Notes under the pieces: generated by a model | The model's input: the letters and a program-made list of their open reading frames with translations, nothing else | Told to the model about the DNA's origin: nothing | Database searches by the model: none | Made by a program: the position numbers and the translations under genes | Shown: piece by piece, positions 1 to 6,027 of the stretch | Position numbering within the stretch: the stretch's first letter is position 1 | How the letters are laid out: the number at the start of each line of letters is the position of its first letter | Assembly: GCA_003973585.1 (NCBI GenBank) | Contig: QNYN01000106.1 | Coordinates: 1 to 7,014 of the forward strand | Source of the DNA: Fusobacteriota bacterium | GTDB taxonomy: Bacteria; Fusobacteriota; Fusobacteriia; Fusobacteriales; Fusobacteriaceae | Direction of reading: 5' to 3' | DNA: 7,014 bases

Positions 1-329
1 GGATCTACTCCTAAACTTTCATATCCTCTATAGATAAGAGGTCTTATATATGCTGAAGTTAATTCATTTGCTTTTAATGTATCAAATATAGCCTTTTTAA
101 ACTCTTCCTTTGAATAAGGGATCTCTGTTCTATACATTTTACAAGAGTTATATAATCTGTCAATATGCTCATCTAATCTAAAGATAGCTAAACCTTCATC
201 AGTTTTGTATGCTCTTATTCCTTCAAAAAAGCTTGATCCGTAGTGCATAGCATGTGATAAAACATGTAGTTTTGCATTATCATGATCGATTAATTCACCA
301 TTCATCCATATTTTTTTAGTATTTATCAT
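1..329 (-). CDS. ilvE: Branched-chain amino acid aminotransferase (N-terminal part; cut by window edge)
   Basis: PLP-dependent cytoplasmic transaminase that makes or degrades leucine, isoleucine and valine by exchanging an amino group between the branched 2-oxo acid and glutamate. About 109 codons are visible; the gene runs off the left edge, so the PLP lysine (expected further downstream) is not seen. The N-terminus matches fold-class IV IlvE closely: IWMNGELI near residue 7, the block VLSHAMHYGSSFFEGIRAY at residues 23-41, IFRLDEHIDRL near 49-59, and TSAYIRPLIYRGYESLGV at the cut end. The ATG at 329 follows AGGAGGAG about 6 bases upstream. It lies downstream of its own promoter, a leader ORF rich in Ile/Leu/Val codons and an intrinsic terminator, which points to attenuation control by branched-chain amino acid supply. 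A D-amino acid transaminase or aminodeoxychorismate lyase is a less likely relative because the SHAMHYGSSFFEGIRAY block is typical of IlvE. Confidence 0.93.
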   Translation of the reverse strand, partial: MINTKKIWMNGELIDHDNAKLHVLSHAMHYGSSFFEGIRAYKTDEGLAIFRLDEHIDRLYNSCKMYRTEIPYSKEEFKKAIFDTLKANELTSAYIRPLIYRGYESLGVD

Positions 330-353
330 TATTATCTCCTCCTAAAGTTTTAT

Positions 354-386
354 AAAAAAAGAACAACTAAGATATTATAGTTGTCC
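354..386 (-). terminator. Intrinsic terminator in the ilvE leader (attenuator)
   Basis: On the minus strand GGACAACTA (386-378) pairs with TAGTTGTTC (369-361), a 9-bp stem with one G-U pair and an 8-base loop, followed at once by seven T residues (360-354). It lies between the leader ORF stop (401) and the ilvE ribosome site (about 335-344), so it ends transcription before the structural gene. Its first arm is also complementary to TAGTTGT inside the leader ORF (476-470), giving an alternative pairing that would prevent termination. Confidence 0.85.
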
Positions 387-480
387 TTACAAATTTTCCT
401 TTAAATAATTTTTTCTTGAAAAGAATTATTTTTTACTAGAAATCTAGTGGAATAGATATTGCAAAGATCACAACTAATAT
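374..480 (-). promoter_or_regulatory. Predicted antiterminator pairing in the ilvE leader
   Basis: Minus-strand TAGTTGT (476-470, codons 22-24 of the leader ORF) is perfectly complementary to ACAACTA (384-378), the core of the terminator's first arm. Four more A-T pairs (480-477 with ATAT at 375-372 or nearby) can form past a two-base bulge. The pairing and the terminator exclude each other. Seven contiguous pairs can be read directly; use of the pairing in the cell is inference. Confidence 0.55.
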
Positions 481-541
481 TATTAATAACATCAATAAGT
501 AAAATTATTATATTTATTAAAATATTAATGACTAATCTCAT
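401..541 (-). CDS. Putative ilvE leader peptide, 46 aa, rich in Ile/Leu/Val
   Basis: Short ORF, 46 codons plus TAA, with ATG at 541 behind a strong GGAGGA ribosome site (7 bases upstream). It begins MRLVINILINIIILLIDVI; 15 of the first 22 residues are Ile, Leu or Val, and no Lys or Glu occurs there although both are common elsewhere in this genome. The second half is ordinary in composition. I infer a regulatory leader peptide: when charged Ile, Leu or Val tRNA is scarce the ribosome would stall in the first 19 codons, leaving TAGTTGT (codons 22-24) free to pair with the first arm of the downstream terminator. The ORF also contains two local hairpins (435-448 and 404-430). Alternatives are a small single-span membrane protein or a type I toxin-like peptide. 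The placement between a promoter and an ilvE terminator favours attenuation. No product is known to me for this exact peptide. Confidence 0.72.
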   Translation of the reverse strand: MRLVINILINIIILLIDVINNISCDLCNIYSTRFLVKNNSFQEKII

Positions 542-586
542 GCAAATTCCTCCTTACTAAATTTCTTAAAGTATTTTCTTTGTACA

Positions 587-615
587 AGAATACCATTTTT
601 TTAAACTGTTGTCAA
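587..615 (-). promoter_or_regulatory. Promoter of the ilvE leader transcript
   Basis: On the minus strand a perfect -35 TTGACA (615-610) is followed by a 17-base spacer and TATTCT (592-587), preceded by TGG, an extended -10. Transcription would start near 580, giving about 40 bases before the leader ATG at 541. The -35 lies only 7 bases past the stop of the upstream beta-lactamase-fold gene. I see no terminator between them, so read-through from that operon is also possible. Confidence 0.75.
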
Positions 616-628
616 AATTTTTTAAACT
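597..628. repeat. Pair of 11-bp direct repeats flanking the ilvE -35
   Basis: TTTTTTAAACT occurs at 597-607 and again at 618-628, 21 bp apart start to start, about two helical turns. The -35 hexamer (610-615) sits between them; the first copy is in the promoter spacer and the second overlaps the stop region of the upstream gene. It could be a regulator site, but the AT-rich background makes chance possible. Confidence 0.4.
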
Positions 629-1593
629 ATTAATTTTGTAATTTCATTCATTTCTTCTTTAGATTCTGCTTCGTTTATAGCAATAAGCAAAAACTCTTTA
701 TTATCAGGGTTATAGAAGGACTTAGTTAAAAAACCAAAAGTTTGTCCCCCATGACCAATTAAATTATTTTCTTTATAAAAACCATATCCAAAATTAACTG
801 GACTATCTTCTATACTTTTTAATATGATATCTAAAGTATTTCTAGATACTAGTTCTTCATTCCATACACTAGATAAGAATTTTTTCATATCTTCTAAATT
901 AGATATAATTTCACCTGCTGCTTGAGCTAAAGACGGAATCATATTTGATGGATTTCTTAAAAAAGTTCCTTTTAATATCCTAGGATCATTAGAATTATCA
1001 CTGATAAATAAACTATTATCCATACCTAATTTTTTGAAAATATTTTCCCTTATAAAATCTTTATAAGACTTCTTAGAAACAAATTCTATAACTTTTCCAA
1101 GTAAGATATAACCTATATTAGAGTATTGAAAACCTGTATGAGGTTCTTTAAATTTTAATAAAGGATTTTCTTTAGCCATTTTTATCATATCTTCAAGGAT
1201 AAATTCTTTATTTTCTTTCATTAATTGTGTTAGAAGATTTTCATCATCTCCAGAATTAAGGTGTTCTCCTATTCCACTAGTATGATTTAATACACTTTTT
1301 ATAGTTACAGTAGAATAATCAAAACCTTCTACCATAAGAAGATTTTTGTGATCCTCTGTTAAATAATTAGAAATAGGGTCTTCTATATTTAAAGTACCTC
1401 TTTCCATTAATATAAAAATAGAAAGACTAGTAAACATTTTAGAAGCACTTCCAATTTCATATAAATCATCTAATTTTTCAGGAAATCTACTATATTTAAA
1501 TTCTTCTCCTAAAAGATTAGTAAATACCATAATGTTTAAATTTGGATCTTCTATATTTTCTATCTTATTAATTAATTCTTCTTTTTTATTCAT
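622..1593 (-). CDS. Serine beta-lactamase-fold hydrolase (class C / PBP4*-like), cytoplasmic
   Basis: A 323-residue serine hydrolase of the beta-lactamase (AmpC, D-aminopeptidase, esterase) family. The three family motifs are present: SASK at residues 49-52 (nucleophile Ser49, Lys52) in the context YEIGSASKMFTSL, YSN at 157-159 in FQYSNIGYILLGKVIE, and HGG at 281-283. The LNHTSGI block at 102-108 is also typical. There is no signal peptide or membrane anchor: it starts MNKKEELINKIENIEDPN, so it probably acts in the cytoplasm and is not a secreted resistance enzyme. ATG at 1593 starts 3 bases after the DUF819 stop; its GGAGG ribosome site lies inside the last codons of that gene, so the two are probably translationally coupled. 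With a dipeptide epimerase and a candidate transporter in the same operon, a peptidase or amidase acting on peptides containing D-amino acids is the best guess. Substrate is unknown; an esterase remains possible. Confidence 0.88.
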   Translation of the reverse strand: MNKKEELINKIENIEDPNLNIMVFTNLLGEEFKYSRFPEKLDDLYEIGSASKMFTSLSIFILMERGTLNIEDPISNYLTEDHKNLLMVEGFDYSTVTIKSVLNHTSGIGEHLNSGDDENLLTQLMKENKEFILEDMIKMAKENPLLKFKEPHTGFQYSNIGYILLGKVIEFVSKKSYKDFIRENIFKKLGMDNSLFISDNSNDPRILKGTFLRNPSNMIPSLAQAAGEIISNLEDMKKFLSSVWNEELVSRNTLDIILKSIEDSPVNFGYGFYKENNLIGHGGQTFGFLTKSFYNPDNKEFLLIAINEAESKEEMNEITKLIV

Positions 1594-1596
1594 TGA

Positions 1597-2751
1597 TTAA
1601 CCTCCAATAGTAAGTTGTTTTACAACACTTGCAATAGCAATTCCAGCATAGTTACCAACTAGTCCACCAATAGTACCTAAAATGATAGAAAGTTGTATTA
1701 ATGATTTCCATTTATTAGTAGCAGCAATAATTGCAGCAGTACTTCCATCTGTAATAGCTGCCACAAAAGCAACAATCATATACTCCCTTTTTATTTTGAA
1801 AAATCTACAAAGAATTACATAAATAATAGTAGAACCACCAAGTATAATAGCACAATAAACTGCTATAAGAGGTACTGAAGAAAGAAATTGTTTTATATCC
1901 ACAAGAAAACCAATAACAACTAAAAAGAATGAACTTATATAGATTCCAACTTCAGTATTTCCTTTTATATTTTGTATATTTTTAAACTGTCCTAAAAGAA
2001 GGGAAACTGTTGTAATAGTTAAAATTTTAGTTATACTCTCTGTATCTTTTGGAGCAAAACTAGCAACATATTGAGAAAAACTCATTAAAACTAGTGCAAT
2101 TCCAAATAACATTGAAAGGTCAGTTACAGACCAATTTTTATCACCAAATAATTCTCCTGATTCTTCAGAATGTAATTCTTCTTCTGTTAGAGAATAAGGA
2201 AGAATTTTTCGAGCTAATTTTGATTTTAAAATTATACTTGGTAATAGAAAAAAGAATATTAAAACAGGCATACCAGCAATATAATCTGCTGCATTTGCTG
2301 TAGCAAATTCACTAGGTGTTGCCCCTAATCCAATTCCAACGGCACTAAGGTTATTACTTCCTCCAGTGTAAGTTCCTATAAACATTCCTGTATATCTATA
2401 TAGATTTGGAATACTTTTATGAAATAAAAATGAAGCTCCAAAAGCAACTGTACAAACACTAATTACTGCAAGTGCAATTGCTGTTAGTGGTTCTTTTGAT
2501 AATTTAGTTATTTCTTTTAAATCTATATTTAGCATAAACATTGCCAAACTAAGAGGCACAGCATAAGTTATTATAGTTCCATAAACTTCATGCATATGAG
2601 GCATAACACCTACATTCCCTAAAAAGATACCAGTAAAAACACATAAAACCGAAGGTCCTATTACCTTAAAAGCTTTATATCGTTGTAAAAAAAATGAAAT
2701 TGCAATAATAATGGCAATAATTGCCCAAACTAATTCTGTTGATTTAACCAT
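1597..2751 (-). CDS. DUF819 family multi-pass membrane protein, putative transporter
   Basis: Integral membrane protein of 384 residues in the DUF819 (YjcL-like) family. About ten to twelve hydrophobic segments are visible, for example near residues 7-22, 30-49, 57-74, 89-110, 160-175, 211-230, 243-254, 268-284, 291-316, 324-344 and 353-377. A charged hydrophilic stretch at 176-209 divides two halves. The family signature GTYTGGSNNLSAV occurs at 126-138, and a related glycine/alanine-rich motif, ITDGSTAAIIAATNKW, at 333-348, consistent with two repeated halves as in secondary carriers. ATG at 2751 follows AGGAGGA 7 bases upstream. It is second in an operon, 60 bases after the dipeptide epimerase and 3 bases before the beta-lactamase-fold gene. 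I infer import of the dipeptide or amino acid handled by its neighbours; no transport substrate is established from the sequence. Confidence 0.88.
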   Translation of the reverse strand: MVKSTELVWAIIAIIIAISFFLQRYKAFKVIGPSVLCVFTGIFLGNVGVMPHMHEVYGTIITYAVPLSLAMFMLNIDLKEITKLSKEPLTAIALAVISVCTVAFGASFLFHKSIPNLYRYTGMFIGTYTGGSNNLSAVGIGLGATPSEFATANAADYIAGMPVLIFFFLLPSIILKSKLARKILPYSLTEEELHSEESGELFGDKNWSVTDLSMLFGIALVLMSFSQYVASFAPKDTESITKILTITTVSLLLGQFKNIQNIKGNTEVGIYISSFFLVVIGFLVDIKQFLSSVPLIAVYCAIILGGSTIIYVILCRFFKIKREYMIVAFVAAITDGSTAAIIAATNKWKSLIQLSIILGTIGGLVGNYAGIAIASVVKQLTIGG

Positions 2752-2811
2752 GATACTTTCCTCCTACATTACACTACTACACTTAATACATTATTTTCTT
2801 TTATTTTCTAC

Positions 2812-3882
2812 TTATTCCCACTCTACTTCTATTCCTAATCCTGGTTTTTCAGAAAAAATTACTTTACTACCTTCAAATGTTACTCCACCTGTTACACTTT
2901 CAGGTGTAAAAATATGGAATGTACTATCAACATCAGCTAAGGCAACATTAGCTCTACCTGCTACTAAACTAGCTCCAGCTGTTATAGCAACTAAGCTTTC
3001 TCCCATACATCCAACCATACATTGATATCCTGCAGCTTCCCCAATACTACTAATTTTAAGAGCATTATGAAGACCAGCAGATTTCATTAATTTAATATTA
3101 AAGAAATCAAAAGAATTAGAGTTTATAATTTTGATTGCATCCATAGGAGAGAAAAGACTTTCATCTGCCATAAGAGGAATCATAGTTTTTTCCCTTACTA
3201 ATCTATGTCCTTCTAAATCCCAATATTTTAAAGGTTGCTCAATTACATCAATATCATATTGCTCTAAAGTATTTATAATTTTAATTGCTTCAGTTTTAGT
3301 CCAACCTTGATTTGCATCGATTCTAATCCTTGTAGATTCTCCTATTGCTTCACGAATAGCTTTTATTCTAGCAATATCTAGAGTAGGTGTTTCTCCTAAT
3401 TTTACTTTAATAATCTCAAACCCTTCTTCTACTATTTTTTTAGCAGCTAATGCCATTTTTTCTGGAGTATTCATAGGAATTGTTTTATCAGTTGTGATAG
3501 CACTAGCATGTCCACCTAAATATTTATAAAGTGGTAAATTAGCTCTTTTAGCTAAGATATCGTAGATAGCAATATCTATTCCTGCTTTAGCAGAATTATT
3601 TTCTCTGAAAATTCTATTCATTATTTCATGAATTTTTTCGATACAACTAGAATCTACTCCTATAAGACTTTGGCTCATTACTTTTATAGCAGCTTCTACA
3701 CTTTCTAAAGTTTCACCTGTAACAAAAGATATTGGAGCAGATTCTCCATATCCAGTGTAACCATCACTAGTTTCTATCTTTATAAGGATAGTTGGTAAAG
3801 CTTCAATAACTCCTAAAGCTATTTTAAATGGCTCTTTCAATGTTAAGTTTATTACTTTTGTTTCAATAGATACAATGTTCAT
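2812..3882 (-). CDS. Dipeptide epimerase (L-Ala-D/L-Glu epimerase-like), enolase superfamily
   Basis: A 356-residue member of the muconate-lactonizing subgroup of the enolase superfamily, cytoplasmic and Mg-dependent. It inverts the alpha carbon of the second residue of a dipeptide, classically L-Ala-D-Glu to L-Ala-L-Glu from peptidoglycan turnover. The full active site can be read: the KVK pair Lys159/Lys161, metal ligands Asp189 (RIDANQGW), Glu215 (IEQP) and Asp240 (ADES), the opposite base Lys264 (IKLMKSAG), and the DVD motif Asp317/Asp319, which in characterised dipeptide epimerases binds the substrate amino group. That DxD separates it from o-succinylbenzoate synthase or muconate enzymes. 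The N-terminal capping domain covers roughly residues 1-125. ATG at 3882 follows AAAGGAGA. It is the first gene of an operon with a DUF819 protein and a beta-lactamase-fold hydrolase, which supports a role in peptide scavenging. Exact dipeptide specificity is not settled: relatives also accept hydrophobic or cationic dipeptides. Confidence 0.92.
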   Translation of the reverse strand: MNIVSIETKVINLTLKEPFKIALGVIEALPTILIKIETSDGYTGYGESAPISFVTGETLESVEAAIKVMSQSLIGVDSSCIEKIHEIMNRIFRENNSAKAGIDIAIYDILAKRANLPLYKYLGGHASAITTDKTIPMNTPEKMALAAKKIVEEGFEIIKVKLGETPTLDIARIKAIREAIGESTRIRIDANQGWTKTEAIKIINTLEQYDIDVIEQPLKYWDLEGHRLVREKTMIPLMADESLFSPMDAIKIINSNSFDFFNIKLMKSAGLHNALKISSIGEAAGYQCMVGCMGESLVAITAGASLVAGRANVALADVDSTFHIFTPESVTGGVTFEGSKVIFSEKPGLGIEVEWE

Positions 3883-3914
3883 AAAAAATCTCCTTTGTTT
3901 AAAAAATTATTAAT

Positions 3915-3943
3915 AGTATATCAAAATAACAATATAGTGTAAA
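3915..3943 (-). promoter_or_regulatory. Promoter of the dipeptide epimerase operon
   Basis: On the minus strand TTTACA (3943-3938), a 17-base spacer and TATACT (3920-3915), with TGA just before the -10 (extended -10). The start would fall near 3908, about 25 bases before the epimerase ATG at 3882, which leaves a short leader without room for a riboswitch. Confidence 0.7.
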
Positions 3944-3986
3944 GATTTTATATTCACAAGGAAAAACTCTAAAAGTAATCTATAAT

Positions 3987-4015
3987 TTGTGTTAAACTTA
4001 ATTTATTACTATAAA
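3987..4015 (+). promoter_or_regulatory. Candidate promoter of the acidic protein gene
   Basis: TTGTGT (3987-3992), a 17-base spacer and TATAAA (4010-4015) precede the plus-strand gene at 4035. The -10 is good and the -35 matches only three of six consensus bases. An alternative is TATAAT at 3981-3986, for which no -35 at good spacing is seen. It faces away from the epimerase promoter about 45 bases to the left. Confidence 0.45.
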
Positions 4016-4034
4016 AAATTTAAATGGAGGAAAA

Positions 4035-4427
4035 ATGAAACAAGAAACTTATAAAAAAATAGAATTAGAATTAGCAGATATATGGGATTCTGAAAGAAGT
4101 ATAAAATTTTTAGATCAAATAGAGAAAAAATTAGATTTAGATCAATTTGAATGTTTAGGAAAGATGATTCCCTATATAATAGAAGAAACTCCTCAATTAG
4201 ATGAAAAGACTTTAGAAGAGATAACTAAAAATCTTGATACTTTTGATGGTAGTTTAGAATTTTTAGAATATTTTTTTAAGATGACTCAACCAGAGTTAGT
4301 TGAAGATATTATGAAAAATTTAAAAGCAGATAAAGAAGAAGTGATAGATTTATTAGAAACAATGGAAGATCAAGGGATAATTCAATATTTAGTAGAATTT
4401 GACTCTTTTTATGTATGGTTTAGATAA
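4035..4427 (+). CDS. Acidic hypothetical protein, 130 aa
   Basis: Function not recognised. The product is very acidic: 33 Asp/Glu against 15 Lys/Arg. It has no signal peptide or membrane segment and is probably a soluble cytoplasmic protein of mostly helical content. Residues about 86-128 (PELVEDIMKNL, then EEVIDLLETMEDQGIIQYL, then FYVWFR) have the rhythm of a winged-helix fold: a helix, a leucine-rich recognition-like helix ending in DQGII, then a short strand pair. The strong negative charge argues against simple DNA binding, so a protein-protein role for that fold is possible. ATG at 4035 follows GGAGG by 4 bases. It is the only plus-strand gene, transcribed alone from a divergent promoter region and ended by a shared bidirectional terminator. 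The clear ribosome site, the terminator and the codon use like its neighbours support a real gene. Confidence 0.85.
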   Translation: MKQETYKKIELELADIWDSERSIKFLDQIEKKLDLDQFECLGKMIPYIIEETPQLDEKTLEEITKNLDTFDGSLEFLEYFFKMTQPELVEDIMKNLKADKEEVIDLLETMEDQGIIQYLVEFDSFYVWFR

Positions 4428-4466
4428 AAATAGGGAAAACTCATATTGAGTTTTCCCAGTTTTTTT
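4428..4466. terminator. Bidirectional intrinsic terminator between the convergent acidic-protein and guaB genes
   Basis: A perfect 11-bp stem, GGGAAAACTCA (4433-4443) with TGAGTTTTCCC (4447-4457), and a 3-base loop. To the right there are seven T residues (4460-4466) for plus-strand transcripts; to the left AAAAATA gives TATTTTT for minus-strand transcripts. The right tract overlaps the guaB stop codon (4465-4467), and the left side begins directly after the stop of the acidic-protein gene. Confidence 0.93.
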
Positions 4467-5922
4467 ATGTTGTATAATTAGGAGCTTCCTTTGTAATATT
4501 AACATCATGAGGATGAGATTCTTTTAAACCAGATCCTGTGATTTTTACAAATTTTCCATCTCTTTTTAAATCTTCAATTGTAGGAGTACCACAATATCCC
4601 ATTCCAGCTTTTATTCCACCACAAAGTTGGAATAAAACATCTGCTAAAGAACCTTTAAATGCTACTCTACCTTCAATTCCTTCAGGAACTAACTTTTTAG
4701 CTTTTCCTTGGAAATATCTATCTCCAGATCCTCTTTTCATAGCAGCTAAAGATCCCATTCCTACATAAACTTTAAATTTTCTACCATTAAATATTATTTC
4801 TTCTCCAGGAGCTTCTTCTGTTCCAGCTAAAAGTCCTCCTACCATTACACAATCAGCTCCACTAGCTAAAGCTTTTACAATGTCACCAGATAATTTGATT
4901 CCACCATCAGCAATAACTCCTACTCCTAAGTCTTTACAAGCTTCATATACATCGTTTACAGCAGTTAATTGAGGTACACCTACACCTGCTACTACACGGG
5001 TAGTACAGATAGAACCAGGTCCAACTCCTACTTTTACAGCAGTAGCTCCAGCTTCTACTAAATCTTTAGCAGCTTGTGCAGTAACGATATTTCCACCGAT
5101 AATATCTAATTCAGGGAAATTTTCTCTGATTTGTTTTATCATATTTAAAACACCTTGAGAGTGTCCATGAGCTGAATCAACAGTGATAATATCTACACCA
5201 GCTTCTACTAATGCAGCTACTCTTTCTATTGTATCAGCACCAATTCCAACAGCTCCTCCAACTCTTAATCTTCCTTTAGAGTCTTTACAAGCATCTGGGT
5301 ATTCTTCTAAATTATCTATATCTTTTATCGTGATAAGTCCTCTTAGCTTATTATTTTCATCTACAATAGGAAGTTTTTCTATTCTTGCTTCTAATAAAAT
5401 ATCTTTAGCTTCATCTAAAGTAGTTCCAACTTTTGCAGTAATAAGATTTTTAGAAGTCATAATCTCTTCTACTTTTTGACTTAAATCTTTTCTATATTTT
5501 AAATCTCTATTTGTGATTATTCCTACTAATGTTCCATCATCTTCAACGATAGGCAATCCAGAAACTCTGTAAGTAGCCATAATTTCATCTGCATCAGCTA
5601 AAATAGAATCTCTATGTAAAATAATAGGATTAGTAATCATTCCTGATTCATTTCTTTTAACTTTATCTATTTCTGCAGCTTGTTCTTCTATAGACATATT
5701 TTTATGAATAAACCCTATTCCACCTTGTCTAGCTATAGAAATAGCCATTTTGGATTCTGTAACAGTATCCATAGCAGCACTTAAAAATGGAATATTTAAA
5801 GTGATTTTTTTAGTTAACCTTGTTTTTAATGATACTTCATGGGGTAAAACTTCTGATTTTTGTGGAACAAGCAAAACATCATCAAATGTAATTGCTTCTT
5901 TAATAATTTTTCCGTTTAACAT
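4465..5922 (-). CDS. guaB: Inosine-5'-monophosphate dehydrogenase
   Basis: Cytoplasmic enzyme, normally a tetramer, that oxidises IMP to XMP with NAD, the committed step of guanine nucleotide synthesis. At 485 residues it has the usual bacterial length. The barrel starts with FDDVLLVPQ (13-21) and SAAMDTVTE (48-56). Two CBS domains occupy about 96-205, followed by VDSAHGHS (248-255) for NAD contact and the catalytic loop GSICTTR (303-309) with Cys306. [11 protein letters not shown] (337-347) and the phosphate-site [13 protein letters not shown] follow, then the flap with [11 protein letters not shown] (414-424), including Arg419. The C-terminus [16 protein letters not shown] is conserved. Where many bacterial enzymes read RVAY or RVPY, Phe422 stands here. 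ATG at 5922 follows AGGAGG by 7 bases. It is transcribed alone, behind a guanine-type riboswitch and ended by a bidirectional terminator, so feedback by guanine is likely. Confidence 0.98.
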   Translation of the reverse strand: MLNGKIIKEAITFDDVLLVPQKSEVLPHEVSLKTRLTKKITLNIPFLSAAMDTVTESKMAISIARQGGIGFIHKNMSIEEQAAEIDKVKRNESGMITNPIILHRDSILADADEIMATYRVSGLPIVEDDGTLVGIITNRDLKYRKDLSQKVEEIMTSKNLITAKVGTTLDEAKDILLEARIEKLPIVDENNKLRGLITIKDIDNLEEYPDACKDSKGRLRVGGAVGIGADTIERVAALVEAGVDIITVDSAHGHSQGVLNMIKQIRENFPELDIIGGNIVTAQAAKDLVEAGATAVKVGVGPGSICTTRVVAGVGVPQLTAVNDVYEACKDLGVGVIADGGIKLSGDIVKALASGADCVMVGGLLAGTEEAPGEEIIFNGRKFKVYVGMGSLAAMKRGSGDRYFQGKAKKLVPEGIEGRVAFKGSLADVLFQLCGGIKAGMGYCGTPTIEDLKRDGKFVKITGSGLKESHPHDVNITKEAPNYTT

Positions 5923-5959
5923 GTATAAACCTCCTAAAAATGTATGAAAAAAAGATAAT

Positions 5960-5978
5960 AAAAAAAGACCGTAGTCTT
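5960..5978 (-). terminator. Riboswitch terminator hairpin with UACG tetraloop
   Basis: On the minus strand AAGAC (5978-5974), loop TACG (5973-5970), GTCTT (5969-5965), then a run of T to 5960. The stem is short (5 bp), but a C(UACG)G tetraloop is exceptionally stable. It lies between the purine aptamer and the guaB ribosome site (about 5929-5934) and probably forms the OFF state of the riboswitch. Confidence 0.7.
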
Positions 5979-6013
5979 ATCTCGATAAACTTAATGTGTG
6001 AAAAGATAGACTA
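5972..6013 (-). promoter_or_regulatory. Predicted antiterminator of the guaB riboswitch
   Basis: On the minus strand TAGTCTATCT (6013-6004) pairs with AGATAAGACTA (5982-5972): 10 bp with one bulged A and a loop of about 21 bases. It captures the first arm and part of the loop of the UACG terminator, so the two hairpins exclude each other. How the aptamer selects between them could not be resolved by eye. Confidence 0.55.
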
Positions 6014-6027
6014 TTGCCTTTGATTTC

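Noticed and set aside
401..541. Type I toxin-like membrane peptide
   Set aside because: The hydrophobic start would fit, but the location between promoter and ilvE terminator and the antiterminator complementarity favour a leader peptide. Kept only as an alternative.
330..621. T-box leader for ilvE
   Set aside because: No T-box core sequence or specifier stem could be found; a translated leader ORF explains the region better.
622..1593. Antibiotic resistance beta-lactamase
   Set aside because: There is no signal peptide and the operon is a dipeptide metabolism context; the fold is shared with many peptidases and esterases.
2094..3025. Plus-strand ORFs at 2094-2303 and 2711-3025
   Set aside because: Antisense to the DUF819 and epimerase genes, which carry full family motifs.
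4538..5947. Plus-strand ORFs within guaB (4538-4768, 5183-5479, 5750-5947)
   Set aside because: Antisense shadows of a well conserved gene; no ribosome sites or protein-like composition.
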